From: Vulcanimicrobiota bacterium
GTDB taxonomy: Bacteria > Vulcanimicrobiota > Vulcanimicrobiia > Vulcanimicrobiales > Vulcanimicrobiaceae
NCBI GenBank assembly: GCA_019232905.1
Contig: JAFANA010000051.1
Span: 1 to 34,124, forward strand
Direction of reading: 5' to 3'
DNA: 34,124 nucleotides
Each line of letters begins with the position of its first letter. The first letter of the stretch is position 1. Below, one piece after another: positions 25,430 to 33,863 of the stretch. The notes under the pieces were generated by a model that worked only from the letters and a program-made list of their open reading frames with translations, was not told where the DNA came from and did no database searches. A program made the translations under genes and the position numbers.

Positions 25430-25819
25430 CTAAACAGCCGCCTCGCCAAGCAGATCGCGCGCGCGCACGTTGTCGTCGGTGCTGACGGCGACGAGCGCAA
25501 AGCCCGATTCGCGGCGCACGTGGTGCAGCGAACGGATATTGAGGTTGGCATCGGCGAGCCGGCGCGAGAGCGATGCGAGCGATCCCGGACGGTCCTCGAT
25601 TCGCGCGAGCAGCACGTCATCGCAAACAGCGGGATACCCCGCTTCCGTCAGCGCGCTAAGGGCCGCGTCTTCGTCGTGCACTTCCAGACGCACGACCGCG
25701 CCTGCGTCGTGCGTTTCGACGACGATCTGGGCGATATCGACGCCGCGTGTCGCCAGAACTTCCGTGAGCTCCGCGAGCAGTCCCGGCCGATTTGGAACGA
25801 CTACCCGAATATTTTCCAT
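25430..25819 (-). CDS. Double ACT-domain protein
   Basis: The 129-residue protein holds two ACT domains in tandem (about residues 1-65 and 67-129), each beginning with a VxxxxRPGxLA-like pattern (RVVVPNRPGLLAEL and ARIEDRPGSLASL). ACT domains bind amino acids and regulate metabolic enzymes. It starts at ATG 25819 with AAGGAGG just upstream, a strong signal. Its start overlaps the histidine-decarboxylase-like gene by 19 bases, so it is translated from the same operon. It may sense the amino acid used or made by that enzyme; this is inferred from position. Confidence 0.88.
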   Translation of the reverse strand: MENIRVVVPNRPGLLAELTEVLATRGVDIAQIVVETHDAGAVVRLEVHDEDAALSALTEAGYPAVCDDVLLARIEDRPGSLASLSRRLADANLNIRSLHHVRRESGFALVAVSTDDNVRARDLLGEAAV

Positions 25820-26943
25820 GTCGCCTCCTTGGATTGAACGTCCGCGATGAGATCGTCTGCCAACGCGTCGACTTGTTCGCGCGTTACATTCGGCAGAACG
25901 ATCGCGTGGGAAATGGAACCTGCCGTCGCAAGTTGCCACTTTGCCCGCAACGCGGGACTCGGCGGCGGAAAGACGACGGTGATCGCGTTGGGGTTTCGCC
26001 ATGCGTCGATACTTGCGCGCTGCAAGCGGTCCACCAAATGCCCGGCGAGCTCGAGCGAATGCTCAATGCGTTTGCGTATCCCCGCAACGCCCAATTCCTG
26101 AATGCGGTACCACAGCATCAGCGGCGTGATACCGTTGCGCGAACCGCTGATCGTCGTGTCGAGACTTCCGATATAGTCGATCGCGCGAGCGATGCGCGAG
26201 ACGTTGCGCTTGCGCGCGACGACGACGCCGCAGGGAATCGGCGCGCCGAGAAACTTATGTCCGCTGACCGCCACCGAATCCGCGCCGTCCTCGAAATCGT
26301 ATGACGGACGCGGATGCAAAAATCCGGCGTATCCGCCCGAGAGAGCGGCATCCGAGTGAACGTAGCGCTGGCGGATCGCGAGTTCATCCATCATATGGAT
26401 AATCCGTCGAACGTCGTCGCGCGCTTCGGTCATCGTCGTGCCGATGTTCGCAAAGATGATCGGTGGAACGTCGCGATGTATCTTCAGCGTTTCGCGAAGG
26501 TCTTCGTAATCGATCTCACCGCTCGGCAGCGAGCGGATCGTGATGTGCCGCATCCCGAGAAAATGGAGATTCTTCGCGACGCTGTAGTGCGTCTGCTCGG
26601 AATAGTAGACCATCCCGTTCGGCAGCATCTCGCGCGCGAGATAGAGTCCGTACAGATTGCCTTCCGTACCCCCGTTGGTGACGTAGCCCCACCAATCGTC
26701 ACGCGGTGCCCGAAAGAGCTCTGCGAAAAACGCAACGACTTCGCGTTCGAATTCGCGCGTCTCAACCCGATACGTCGCGTCCGCGAACGGATCGCCGATA
26801 TTGTTGACGGGAAACTGGAGAAACCGGTACAGGTCGCGATAGTCGAAATCTTTCGCCGCCGGATACCCCATCGAGATGTCGTTCGATACGCGCATGCGCT
26901 CGAAAAGCGCGTCGAGACGCGCGCGGTCTTCAGGCCCCAGCAT
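25801..26943 (-). CDS. PLP-dependent decarboxylase, histidine-decarboxylase type
   Basis: The 380-residue protein matches bacterial PLP-type histidine decarboxylases. Landmarks are WWGYVTNGGTEGN (about 84-96), THYSVAKN (about 118-125), the cofactor-contacting HSDAALSGGY and the PLP lysine Lys230 in SGHKFLG. These enzymes make histamine and CO2 from histidine and consume a proton. The substrate is inferred, since related group II decarboxylases also accept aspartate, tyrosine or tryptophan. It starts at ATG 26943 and overlaps the TMEM175 gene by 14 bases. The downstream ACT protein may regulate it. Decarboxylation could serve acid resistance or polyamine-like synthesis. Confidence 0.88.
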   Translation of the reverse strand: MLGPEDRARLDALFERMRVSNDISMGYPAAKDFDYRDLYRFLQFPVNNIGDPFADATYRVETREFEREVVAFFAELFRAPRDDWWGYVTNGGTEGNLYGLYLAREMLPNGMVYYSEQTHYSVAKNLHFLGMRHITIRSLPSGEIDYEDLRETLKIHRDVPPIIFANIGTTMTEARDDVRRIIHMMDELAIRQRYVHSDAALSGGYAGFLHPRPSYDFEDGADSVAVSGHKFLGAPIPCGVVVARKRNVSRIARAIDYIGSLDTTISGSRNGITPLMLWYRIQELGVAGIRKRIEHSLELAGHLVDRLQRASIDAWRNPNAITVVFPPPSPALRAKWQLATAGSISHAIVLPNVTREQVDALADDLIADVQSKEATWKIFG

Positions 26944-27583
26944 GGGCCGCTCCGATGATTCTTGGTCTTTGATAGTTGACCCAAACCCGCGATACCAGCG
27001 CCCCTACGATCACCGCCGTGGCGACCGTATACGTGGCGATAAGCTTAAATTCAAAGAATACGAGCGGGCTTACGATGCATGCCAGAAGCAGAACAGTTCC
27101 GACGATCAACGCGCGCGAAGCGTTCGAGAACCCGATAAAACGATCTTGCGGCGCCAACTGTTTCCATCGCTCGCGCGTTCCGACGGCGTACATGAAGCCA
27201 AGAGCAAGCATGGCAACGGCATAGGAGCCGGCATATCCGATCACCGCGATCGCTTGATCGAATTCACCACGCACGTGCGCAAAGACTTGAACGAAGTACA
27301 CAAAGAGACCGAGCATTGATAAGAAAACAAAATTTGCGACGACGCACGCCGGCAGAGGAATGAAATACATCGAGAACAGCCGCTGATGGCGCATCCAAAG
27401 AAACGCGATGAGACCAAACGTTACGAAGTAGCTGACGAGCCAGAGGGGATGCAGCAGCAAGACCGCCGCATGCGTTGGAACAACCAGTGTGAGACCGAGG
27501 AGCCCTACGCTGAACCCCATGACCAGATCGGAAAATGCTTCGATCCGGCGCACTAGGCGCTGCGAGCGCTCCTCGTGCTCCAT
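26930..27583 (-). CDS. TMEM175-family channel
   Basis: The 217-residue protein has about six hydrophobic segments and the family hallmark RxxxFSD near the start (Arg13, Phe17, Ser18, Asp19: RIEAFSD). Bacterial TMEM175 proteins form potassium-permeable channels in the cytoplasmic membrane; in animal relatives they also conduct protons. It starts at ATG 27583, two bases downstream of the acnA stop, and its end overlaps the PLP decarboxylase by 14 bases. The neighbourhood suggests a role in pH or membrane potential balance, but this is inferred. Confidence 0.85.
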   Translation of the reverse strand: MEHEERSQRLVRRIEAFSDLVMGFSVGLLGLTLVVPTHAAVLLLHPLWLVSYFVTFGLIAFLWMRHQRLFSMYFIPLPACVVANFVFLSMLGLFVYFVQVFAHVRGEFDQAIAVIGYAGSYAVAMLALGFMYAVGTRERWKQLAPQDRFIGFSNASRALIVGTVLLLACIVSPLVFFEFKLIATYTVATAVIVGALVSRVWVNYQRPRIIGAAHAGA

Positions 27584-27585
27584 CG

Positions 27586-30327
27586 CTATCTACGCAATTG
27601 CCGCAATACGTACTGAAGAATGCCGCCGTTCCGGTAGTATTCCGCTTCGTCCGGCGTGTCGATGCGCACGAGCGCTTTGAACTGCAGCGACTTGCCCGAG
27701 TTTAGATCGGTCGCTTTGACGTTGACGTGCATGCGGGGCGTGATCCCGGATTCGATACCCGTGATTTCGTAGAGTTCTTCACCGGAAAGCGCGTACGTCG
27801 AACGGTCCGAACCATCCATGAACTGCAGCGGCAGAATGCCCATACCGATCAAGTTGCTCCGGTGGATGCGTTCGAACGACTCGGCGATCACCGCCTTGAT
27901 ACCGAGCAGATACGGCCCCTTCGCCGCCCAGTCGCGCGAAGACCCCGAACCGTACTCTTTGCCGGCGAGGACGATCAACGGCGTACCGTCGGCCTTGTAC
28001 TTCATCGCCGCATCGAAGATTGACATCTGCTCGTTCGCCGGCAAGTAGCGCGTCACACCGCCTTCCACGCCGGGCACGAGCTGGTTGCGCAGACGTACGT
28101 TCGCAAACGTTCCACGCATCATGACTTCGTGATTGCCGCGACGCGCACCATACGAATTGAAGTCCTTCGGCTCGACGCCGTGTTCCATCAAGTACTTCGC
28201 CGCAGGTGACGTTTTGGCGATATTGCCGGCCGGAGAAATATGGTCGGTCGTGATCGAGTCGCCGAAGACCGCGAGCACGCGAGCGTTCCTGATGTCGGCG
28301 AGCGGCGCCGGATCGGCGGGCATATTCTCGAAGTACGGCGGATTCTTCACGTATTCCGAGTCCGGATCCCACGCGTAGCGCTCGCTCTTTGCGACATCGA
28401 GCTTCGCCCAGTTTTCATCACCTTTGAAGACGTCGGAATACCGGGACTTGAACATATCGTCGGTGACGCACGAAGTGACCGTGTTCGCGATTTCGTCGTT
28501 GCTCGGCCAGATATCTTTCAGAAAAACCGGCTTGCCGTCACGGTCTTCGCCGATCGGCTCCCTCGTGAGATCGAGATCCATGCGTCCCGCAAGCGCGTAC
28601 GCCACGACGAGCGGCGGCGACGCGAGATAATTCGCGCGCACTTGCGGATGAATGCGTCCTTCGAAATTGCGGTTACCGGAGAGTACCGCAGCGACGATCA
28701 GATCTTGATCGGCGATCGTTTCCGATACGTCGCTCGGCAACGGTCCGGAGTTGCCGATGCAAGTCGTGCATCCGTAACCGACGATGTTGAACCCGAGCGT
28801 ATCGAGATAGCTTTGCAGCCCCGCCTTCGCGAGATAGTCTTTGACGACTTTCGATCCGGGCGCGAGTGACGTCTTCACCCACGGTTTGCTCTTCAAACCG
28901 CGTTGCACGGCATTGCGTGCGAGCAGTCCCGCCCCGATCAACACCGACGGATTGGAGGTATTCGTGCAACTCGTGATCGACGCGATCACGACCGCGCCGT
29001 CGGCAACGTCCTTTTCCGTCTGCGCAATGGTCGCAGTCCCGCCGCCGCCTTCTGAAACGTAACGCGAGACTGCACCGTTCTTTCCTTCGCGCGCAGCGAT
29101 CCACTCGTTCATCGCCGCGTTGAACGACGACTTTACGTCGCCGAGGCTCACGCGGTCTTGCGGACGGCGCGGACCTGCGACGTTGGGCTCGACCTGCGAG
29201 AGGTCAAGCTGCAGCACGTCCGTGTATTCGGCATCCGGCATGTCGTCGGTGCGGAAGATGCCTTGCGCCTTCGCGTAGGCTTCGACGAGCGCGACGTGTT
29301 CGTCCGACCGTCCCGTCAATCGCAGATAGTCCAGCGTGCGATCGTCGATCGGGAAGATCGCGCAGGTCGAACCGAATTCGGGCGACATGTTGCCGATCGT
29401 CGTGCGATCCGCAACCGGCAGTTTGCTCAAGCCTTTGCCGAAGAACTCGACGAACTTACCGACGACGCCGCGCTTGCGCAGCATTTCGGTAATCTTGAGC
29501 ACGAGATCGGTTGCGGTGACGCCTTCGCGGAGGGCCCCGTCGAGCCGGAAACCGACAACTTCCGGAATCAGCATCGTCACCGGTTGACCGAGCATTGCCG
29601 CTTCGGCTTCGATGCCGCCGACGCCCCACGCGAGCACGCCGAGGCCGTTGACCATCGTTGTGTGCGAATCGGTGCCGACCGCAGTATCGGGATACGCCGT
29701 CGCGTTTTGATTATCGAACGCGATGCCGGCGCCGCCCGCGCCGAAGACGACGCGCGCGAGATACTCGATATTGACTTGATGAACGATACCCGTGTCCGGC
29801 GGTACTGCTCGGAAGCCGTCGAGCGCCGACTGTCCCCACTTCAAAAACGCGTAGCGTTCGCGATTACGTTCGAATTCGAGATCGGCATTCTTCTGCAACG
29901 CGTCGTTGTTTCCGAAGTAATCGATCTGCACCGAGTGGTCGATGACGAGTTCGACCGGCTGCAGCGGATTGATCTTCTTCGGATCGCCGCCCATCGCAGA
30001 CATCGCATCACGCATCGCAGCAAGATCGACGACGCACGGCACGCCGGTGAAATCTTGGAGCAGCACGCGAGCGGGGCGGAACGCGATTTCCTTTTCCGGT
30101 GCAGCTTTCGGACTCCAGCGCGCAAGCGCTTCAACGTCCGTCTTCGTTACCGAGCGTCCGTCTTCGAAGCGGAGCAGATTCTCGAGCAGAATTTTCAAGC
30201 TGTACGGGAGACGGCTAAGCTTCGTGAGCCCCGCCTTCTCGACCGCATCGAGGCGGAAATATTTGTACGAGCGATCGCCGACGCTGAGCGTGTCGATCGC
30301 ATTGAAGCTATTCGCGTGCTGATTCAT
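27586..30327 (-). CDS. acnA: Aconitate hydratase A
   Basis: The 913-residue protein is a full-length AcnA/IRP-type aconitase, which converts citrate to isocitrate in the citric acid cycle. The cluster ligands are Cys454, Cys520 and Cys523 ([11 protein letters not shown] and [13 protein letters not shown]). Other conserved blocks are [21 protein letters not shown] (split as [19 protein letters not shown]), DHISPAGNI and [13 protein letters not shown] in the C-terminal swivel domain. It starts at ATG 30327, four bases overlapping the RNase D stop, so the two are coupled. It leads the TMEM175, decarboxylase and ACT genes downstream. This is the only citric acid cycle enzyme in the window. Confidence 0.97.
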   Translation of the reverse strand: MNQHANSFNAIDTLSVGDRSYKYFRLDAVEKAGLTKLSRLPYSLKILLENLLRFEDGRSVTKTDVEALARWSPKAAPEKEIAFRPARVLLQDFTGVPCVVDLAAMRDAMSAMGGDPKKINPLQPVELVIDHSVQIDYFGNNDALQKNADLEFERNRERYAFLKWGQSALDGFRAVPPDTGIVHQVNIEYLARVVFGAGGAGIAFDNQNATAYPDTAVGTDSHTTMVNGLGVLAWGVGGIEAEAAMLGQPVTMLIPEVVGFRLDGALREGVTATDLVLKITEMLRKRGVVGKFVEFFGKGLSKLPVADRTTIGNMSPEFGSTCAIFPIDDRTLDYLRLTGRSDEHVALVEAYAKAQGIFRTDDMPDAEYTDVLQLDLSQVEPNVAGPRRPQDRVSLGDVKSSFNAAMNEWIAAREGKNGAVSRYVSEGGGGTATIAQTEKDVADGAVVIASITSCTNTSNPSVLIGAGLLARNAVQRGLKSKPWVKTSLAPGSKVVKDYLAKAGLQSYLDTLGFNIVGYGCTTCIGNSGPLPSDVSETIADQDLIVAAVLSGNRNFEGRIHPQVRANYLASPPLVVAYALAGRMDLDLTREPIGEDRDGKPVFLKDIWPSNDEIANTVTSCVTDDMFKSRYSDVFKGDENWAKLDVAKSERYAWDPDSEYVKNPPYFENMPADPAPLADIRNARVLAVFGDSITTDHISPAGNIAKTSPAAKYLMEHGVEPKDFNSYGARRGNHEVMMRGTFANVRLRNQLVPGVEGGVTRYLPANEQMSIFDAAMKYKADGTPLIVLAGKEYGSGSSRDWAAKGPYLLGIKAVIAESFERIHRSNLIGMGILPLQFMDGSDRSTYALSGEELYEITGIESGITPRMHVNVKATDLNSGKSLQFKALVRIDTPDEAEYYRNGGILQYVLRQLRR

Positions 30328-31502
30328 GGCGTTAAGCGTATTTTGGGGTCGCCGTGCGCGTAGCCTTCGATGCAGAGACGCAGTTCACCAGACAAAAGTC
30401 GCCACAGGGGTTCGGCGACGAGCGACATGCGCCAATGCGACACTTCGAGCAGCGCATCGAACTCCTCTTGCGTCTGCGGAATCTCGCGCGCCACGCGCTC
30501 AAGCGTTGCGCGCGGCACGAGCAAGCTTTGGGGCAAGTCGTTGAAGCGAGCGATCTCGCCGACGACCACGCCCATCATCGCGGCAAGCGTGTCGCGGCTC
30601 TGACCAAGCGGACGTTCGGGGCGTCTCGGCAGCTCGTCCTCGGGAATCGCCTCGCCACCTTCCACCGCGTCGACGATCGCGCGTCCGAGCTGACGCCGAG
30701 TCCCCGCATCCAAGCGGCGCAGCTGTTCGAGATCCTCGACGCGCTTTGGTCGCAGGGTTGCAAGTCCACCGACAACGTCGTCCGCGATGATGTACTTTAA
30801 CGGCAGATCACGTTCGCGCGCAACGCGATCGCGCAATTTCACGAGTTCGTTCAGGATGCCGAGTTCGCGCCGGTTCATGCGCATTGCGCCGGGAATGCGC
30901 AGGTACGCGCGGCGTTCGTCAGCGCGATACCGCTCGATGTCGCCGAGTCCGGCACACTCTTCGAGCGCCCACGTCAACCGCCCGGCATCTTCTAAACGCC
31001 GCGTCAGCTTGTCGTACATCGGCAGCAGATGCGCAACGTCGTCGACGAGATATTCCAACTGGCGCGCGCTAAACGGCCGCGACGACCAATCGCTCACGGT
31101 CTGCGATTTCGCGAGCCGCACGTGTTCCACGTCGCGCACAAGATCGGCAAGCGACACCTGCATGCCGTAGCCCAGAAACGATGCGGCCACTTGCGTATCG
31201 AAAACGCTCGGCGGCACCGCATCGAATCGTTCCGCGAAGATCTTGAGGTCCGACGTCAACGCATGCCCGACGACGATTGTGTCGGAAAGTGCGTCGATCA
31301 GCGGCCGCAGATCAGGCACCGCAAGCGGATCGACGATCACGGCGCCATCGTCAAATGCGAGCTGCACCACCATCAAACGCGGCGCATACGTGCGTTCCGT
31401 ATGAAACTCCGTATCGAGCGCTACGCGCGGTGCTTGACGCACGCGGCCGCACAACTCGTCTAGTCCGGCTTGCGTGTCGATGGTGGGAACGGATGCGGTC
31501 AC
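30324..31502 (-). CDS. rnd: Ribonuclease D
   Basis: The 392-residue protein starts at GTG 31502, which overlaps the upstream stop as GTGA. The DEDD exonuclease domain (about 1-180) shows ALDTEFHTE (Asp and Glu), [11 protein letters not shown] and YLVDDVAHL with the late Asp. An HRDC-type domain follows (about 215-290), and a second helical domain ends the protein, as in RNase D. It trims 3' ends of tRNA precursors and other structured RNAs. The end overlaps the acnA start by four bases (ATGA). The longer open frame upstream would run into the VTT gene and was rejected. Confidence 0.9.
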   Translation of the reverse strand: MTASVPTIDTQAGLDELCGRVRQAPRVALDTEFHTERTYAPRLMVVQLAFDDGAVIVDPLAVPDLRPLIDALSDTIVVGHALTSDLKIFAERFDAVPPSVFDTQVAASFLGYGMQVSLADLVRDVEHVRLAKSQTVSDWSSRPFSARQLEYLVDDVAHLLPMYDKLTRRLEDAGRLTWALEECAGLGDIERYRADERRAYLRIPGAMRMNRRELGILNELVKLRDRVARERDLPLKYIIADDVVGGLATLRPKRVEDLEQLRRLDAGTRRQLGRAIVDAVEGGEAIPEDELPRRPERPLGQSRDTLAAMMGVVVGEIARFNDLPQSLLVPRATLERVAREIPQTQEEFDALLEVSHWRMSLVAEPLWRLLSGELRLCIEGYAHGDPKIRLTP

Positions 31503-32134
31503 GGTGTCGATGTCGCTTTCGGGTGGCGGTGGAAGCGGAAGTGGGGATGGTGGAGTTCGTAATATACGCGCGCGCGATGCTCTTCCTGATGAACGAACAC
31601 GGTTACACGGTCGCCGAAAATGGCGAGGAGCGTACAAATTGGTATGGCGATTAAGCACATCGTCCACACGTGCACCCAGACCGGCACCCGAAACGCGGCG
31701 GCCGTCGCCGTCGCTATGGTCCCGCCGAACCCCGGAATCACGCGCACGCACAGTAAGAAGAGCGGCGAGCCGACGGGAAAACGTTTTACCCAGCGCGGTA
31801 ATCGCGAGAGGTACAAGTCGAGATCCATCATGCGCGACGCGTGGAGGTTAATGGTGTAACCCAGGAGCGCCGCAACGAACAAACCGATCGCGTTGATGAG
31901 CGACCCTTCGACCGGACCGAAAATCGCGCCGTTCATGATGGCGAGCGCGTCGGTCACCGAGAACGGCGCGGAGGCGACCACCGCGAAGATGGCAATCGCC
32001 AACAGCATGGCGAACGGCCCCAGCGTTCGCAGCAGGTGCTCGACGTAGGGTTGTTTGGCAATGACGAATCCCGCGAGCGCAAAGGACGCCGCGAGAAGGG
32101 CCAAAGCGGCCAGTCGCTTGACGATTGGGTGGTT
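31499..32134 (-). CDS. VTT/SNARE-associated (DedA-like) membrane protein
   Basis: The 211-residue protein has about five hydrophobic helices and the VTT core: PFSVTDALAIMNGAIFG, GSLINAIGLFVAALLGY and FLLCVRVIPGFGG, with the Arg and Gly residues typical of the family (RVIPGFGG). VTT/DedA proteins move lipids or small ions between membrane leaflets. The start is uncertain; TTG 32134 gives a good N-terminal segment, but it has no clear ribosome site, and a longer open frame would be antisense to the VKOR-like gene. The stop forms a GTGA overlap with rnd. It heads the acnA operon. Confidence 0.75.
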   Translation of the reverse strand, partial: NHPIVKRLAALALLAASFALAGFVIAKQPYVEHLLRTLGPFAMLLAIAIFAVVASAPFSVTDALAIMNGAIFGPVEGSLINAIGLFVAALLGYTINLHASRMMDLDLYLSRLPRWVKRFPVGSPLFLLCVRVIPGFGGTIATATAAAFRVPVWVHVWTMCLIAIPICTLLAIFGDRVTVFVHQEEHRARVYYELHHPHFRFHRHPKATSTP

Positions 32135-32152
32135 CAAGCTGGAGGAGACGGA

Positions 32153-32548
32153 GTGCGCGTAGTCATTACGGTGCTTTGCGGAGTTGGTCTCTATGCGTCG
32201 CTTTTCATGCTTGCCAAGACCCGGCGGGCCGAACGCGGCGAGCTGACGCAGCCGAGCGTGGTCCAAACGCCGCGTGCGCGGCTGCTCGCTGGTATCCCGA
32301 ACGCGGCGTTCGGCATGGTCTATTATGTAGTGCTCGGAGTCGCGGTCTGGTTTGCGCGCGTACCCTGGGAGCTGGCGGTTCTGGCGATCGCTGCGCTCGC
32401 CGCGGCGGCCATGTCCGCGATACTCGCCTACTCGTTGCTCTTCGTGACGCGGATGCCGTGCCCGTATTGCTGGACCTCGCATGCAGTCAATGGCGTGCTT
32501 GCTATTGTCACAATTCTCGACTTTTTCAAAATATCATATTGGCAGTGA
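32153..32548 (+). CDS. VKOR-like membrane protein lacking loop cysteines
   Basis: The 131-residue protein has four hydrophobic segments and the VKOR family pattern LLAGIPNAAFGMVYYVVLG followed by TRMPCPYCWTSHAVN. The active CxxC is Cys103-Pro-Tyr-Cys106. The two loop cysteines that shuttle electrons in most VKOR proteins are absent; the equivalent position reads TQPSVVQTPRARLL. Cys9 lies in the first helix. It may therefore reduce quinones with another partner or act without disulfide exchange. It starts at GTG 32153, with GGAGGAG (32141-32147) seven bases upstream. It is divergent from the VTT gene. Confidence 0.78.
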   Translation: MRVVITVLCGVGLYASLFMLAKTRRAERGELTQPSVVQTPRARLLAGIPNAAFGMVYYVVLGVAVWFARVPWELAVLAIAALAAAAMSAILAYSLLFVTRMPCPYCWTSHAVNGVLAIVTILDFFKISYWQ

Positions 32549-32567
32549 CCCAAGCGTTTGTTATTAT
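32539..32567 (+). promoter_or_regulatory. Sigma-70-like promoter after the VKOR-like gene
   Basis: A -35 box TTGGCA (32539-32544, one mismatch from consensus) and a -10 box TATTAT (32562-32567, one mismatch) are separated by exactly 17 bases. The -35 overlaps the VKOR stop region. Transcription would begin near 32574 and run through the structured region that ends in the terminator at 32673-32694. Confidence 0.55.
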
Positions 32568-32573
32568 CCACGT

Positions 32574-32703
32574 CTCCGGTAGATGACGGAGCGGTATTCC
32601 TCATTCCACCGGAGGCACGAACGGCCGCCAGCAGCTGGAGCCTGCAACGGTCGATCCGGCAGTCAAAAAATGGGGCCACGCGAGTGCGTGGCCCTTCTGC
32701 TTT
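32574..32703 (+). ncRNA. Candidate small RNA
   Basis: Between the promoter at 32539-32567 and the terminator at 32673-32694 there is no credible reading frame. The sequence forms a first hairpin (CTCCG and CGGAG near 32574-32591), then a larger arm in which CCGGA-GGC near 32608 pairs with GCC and TCCGG further on, enclosing CCAGC/GCTGG. No Rfam class was recognised by eye. Length would be about 120 to 130 bases. Function and targets are unknown. Confidence 0.45.
32664..32700. terminator. Bidirectional intrinsic terminator
   Basis: A 9-bp perfect stem (32673-32681 with 32686-32694) has a 4-base loop. Six A bases at 32665-32670 give a T-run on the minus strand, and a T/C-rich tail follows on the plus strand. 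It sits between the VKOR/sRNA side and the convergent secreted-protein gene and can serve both. Confidence 0.8.
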
Positions 32704-32721
32704 GCATTTGCGCGATTTTGA

Positions 32722-33342
32722 TTACATGCTGGTTGCGTCTTTGAATCCGTAGACCGTCGCGAGATCGTGCATCGCTTGATTGAGTACGGCGTGGTAATCG
32801 GCGTCGGGGCCGATGCCGAACTTTTTGTCGATGTCGGTCATCACTTGGTCGTGGATCGGGTGGGAAACGGCGCGGTCGAGCATTACTTCGACGTTGAAGC
32901 CGTTGCCGGTTTGACCGGCTCCCCAAAGAGCTTGCGATAGCGCTTTACCGTCTTTCGGATCGGGGTCCGGTTGCGTAGGAAGCGCTATGTTTTTCTCTTT
33001 GACGATGCGTAACGAATCGGAAACGACGAAATCGAACACTTTCAAGAAATTGCCGACTTTTTCGTCGCCGAACTTCTGCTTCAGCGATGCGACTTCAGCG
33101 TCGGTCTTCGGTCCTGCTAGCGTTTTGACGAGCGTCAACGTACTGAAATCGCTCGGGCCGCCGCCTGCAACGATCATCGAGAGCGTCACCGGTAGCGCGG
33201 GCGCTCCTGTGTAGATGCAGCACGAGCCGGAAAAGCGCGTCGGCTTGTCGACGACGTTCGGCATCAAATTCATCGCGAGCGCAACGGCAGCGCACGAGCT
33301 TATAAAAACGGCGGCAACGGCTGCCGTGAACGGGCGTTTCAT
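32722..33342 (-). CDS. Secreted protein of unknown function with a CC motif
   Basis: The 206-residue protein starts at ATG 33342, with AGGAGG 12 bases upstream. The N-terminal 25 residues look like a signal peptide or anchor (MKRPFTAAV to about ALAMN). The mature part has an adjacent cysteine pair (GSCCIYTG), a GGGPSDFS turn, a helical region with FDFVVSDSLRIVKEKN, and late histidines (SHPIHDQV, DYHAVLNQAMHD) that could bind metal or heme. No family was recognised. It is followed by a bidirectional terminator and preceded by the RpiB-family gene on the same strand with 59 bases between. Confidence 0.65.
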   Translation of the reverse strand: MKRPFTAAVAAVFISSCAAVALAMNLMPNVVDKPTRFSGSCCIYTGAPALPVTLSMIVAGGGPSDFSTLTLVKTLAGPKTDAEVASLKQKFGDEKVGNFLKVFDFVVSDSLRIVKEKNIALPTQPDPDPKDGKALSQALWGAGQTGNGFNVEVMLDRAVSHPIHDQVMTDIDKKFGIGPDADYHAVLNQAMHDLATVYGFKDATSM

Positions 33343-33401
33343 TCTTGTGGAAGTCCTCCTTTGCACCCCAACAACGGACGAAGTGGGAGGACGGATTTAT
33401 C

Positions 33402-33836
33402 CTACTTGTCGCGGAGTGTTTCGATCATCCCGCGATACCGGTCGTCGGCGGTCGGCGCGCCGGAAAGCCACGCGTTGAGAATCTCTTCGCCGACCGTCGG
33501 CGTCGTCGCGCGCATTGAAAGCGCAAGCACGTTCGCGTCGTTCCACGTGCGCGCGCCCGAGGCCGTCGCGGCATCGCCGCAGAGCGCGGCGCGAACGCCT
33601 CTTACTTTGTTTGCTGCGATGCTTACGCCCGTGCCGGTCCAACAGCACACGATTCCGGTTGCACAACGGCCGCTCGCGACCGCTTCGCCGACGGATTGCC
33701 CTACCGATGGCCACGCGTCGTCATCCCCGGGCGCGAGCGCACCGAAGAGCATTACTGTGTGTCCGGCGTTTTCGAGCGCGCGTTCCAGCGTTGCGGGAAG
33801 TTCGCCGCGCTCGTCGCTTCCGAGTGCGATTCGCAT
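33402..33836 (-). CDS. RpiB/LacAB-family sugar-phosphate isomerase
   Basis: The 144-residue protein has the RpiB fold signature: MRIALGSDERG at the start (substrate loop), GIVCCWTGTGVSIAANKV (active-site Cys65) and VRAALCGDAATASGARTWNDANVLAL. RpiB interconverts ribose 5-phosphate and ribulose 5-phosphate. The CCWTGTG variant of the active loop is seen in a subgroup whose substrates may differ, so the assignment stays at family level. It starts at ATG 33836. The gene lies 27 bases from the stop of the next cut-off gene on the same strand. Confidence 0.88.
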   Translation of the reverse strand: MRIALGSDERGELPATLERALENAGHTVMLFGALAPGDDDAWPSVGQSVGEAVASGRCATGIVCCWTGTGVSIAANKVRGVRAALCGDAATASGARTWNDANVLALSMRATTPTVGEEILNAWLSGAPTADDRYRGMIETLRDK

Positions 33837-33863
33837 TACGAACGCTTCACCGCCGCGCGCTTA

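Noticed and set aside
31503-31751. N-terminal extension of RNase D
   Set aside because: It overlaps the end of the VTT gene in another frame; the GTGA junction at 31499-31502 is the better start.
31841-32152. N-terminal extension of the VKOR-like gene
   Set aside because: It would run antisense through the VTT gene, while GTG 32153 has a strong ribosome site.
32574-32700. tRNA, SRP RNA or tetrahydrofolate riboswitch
   Set aside because: A GTAGATGA stretch recalls the folate class, but the second conserved half is absent, and no tRNA cloverleaf or SRP domain motif is present.
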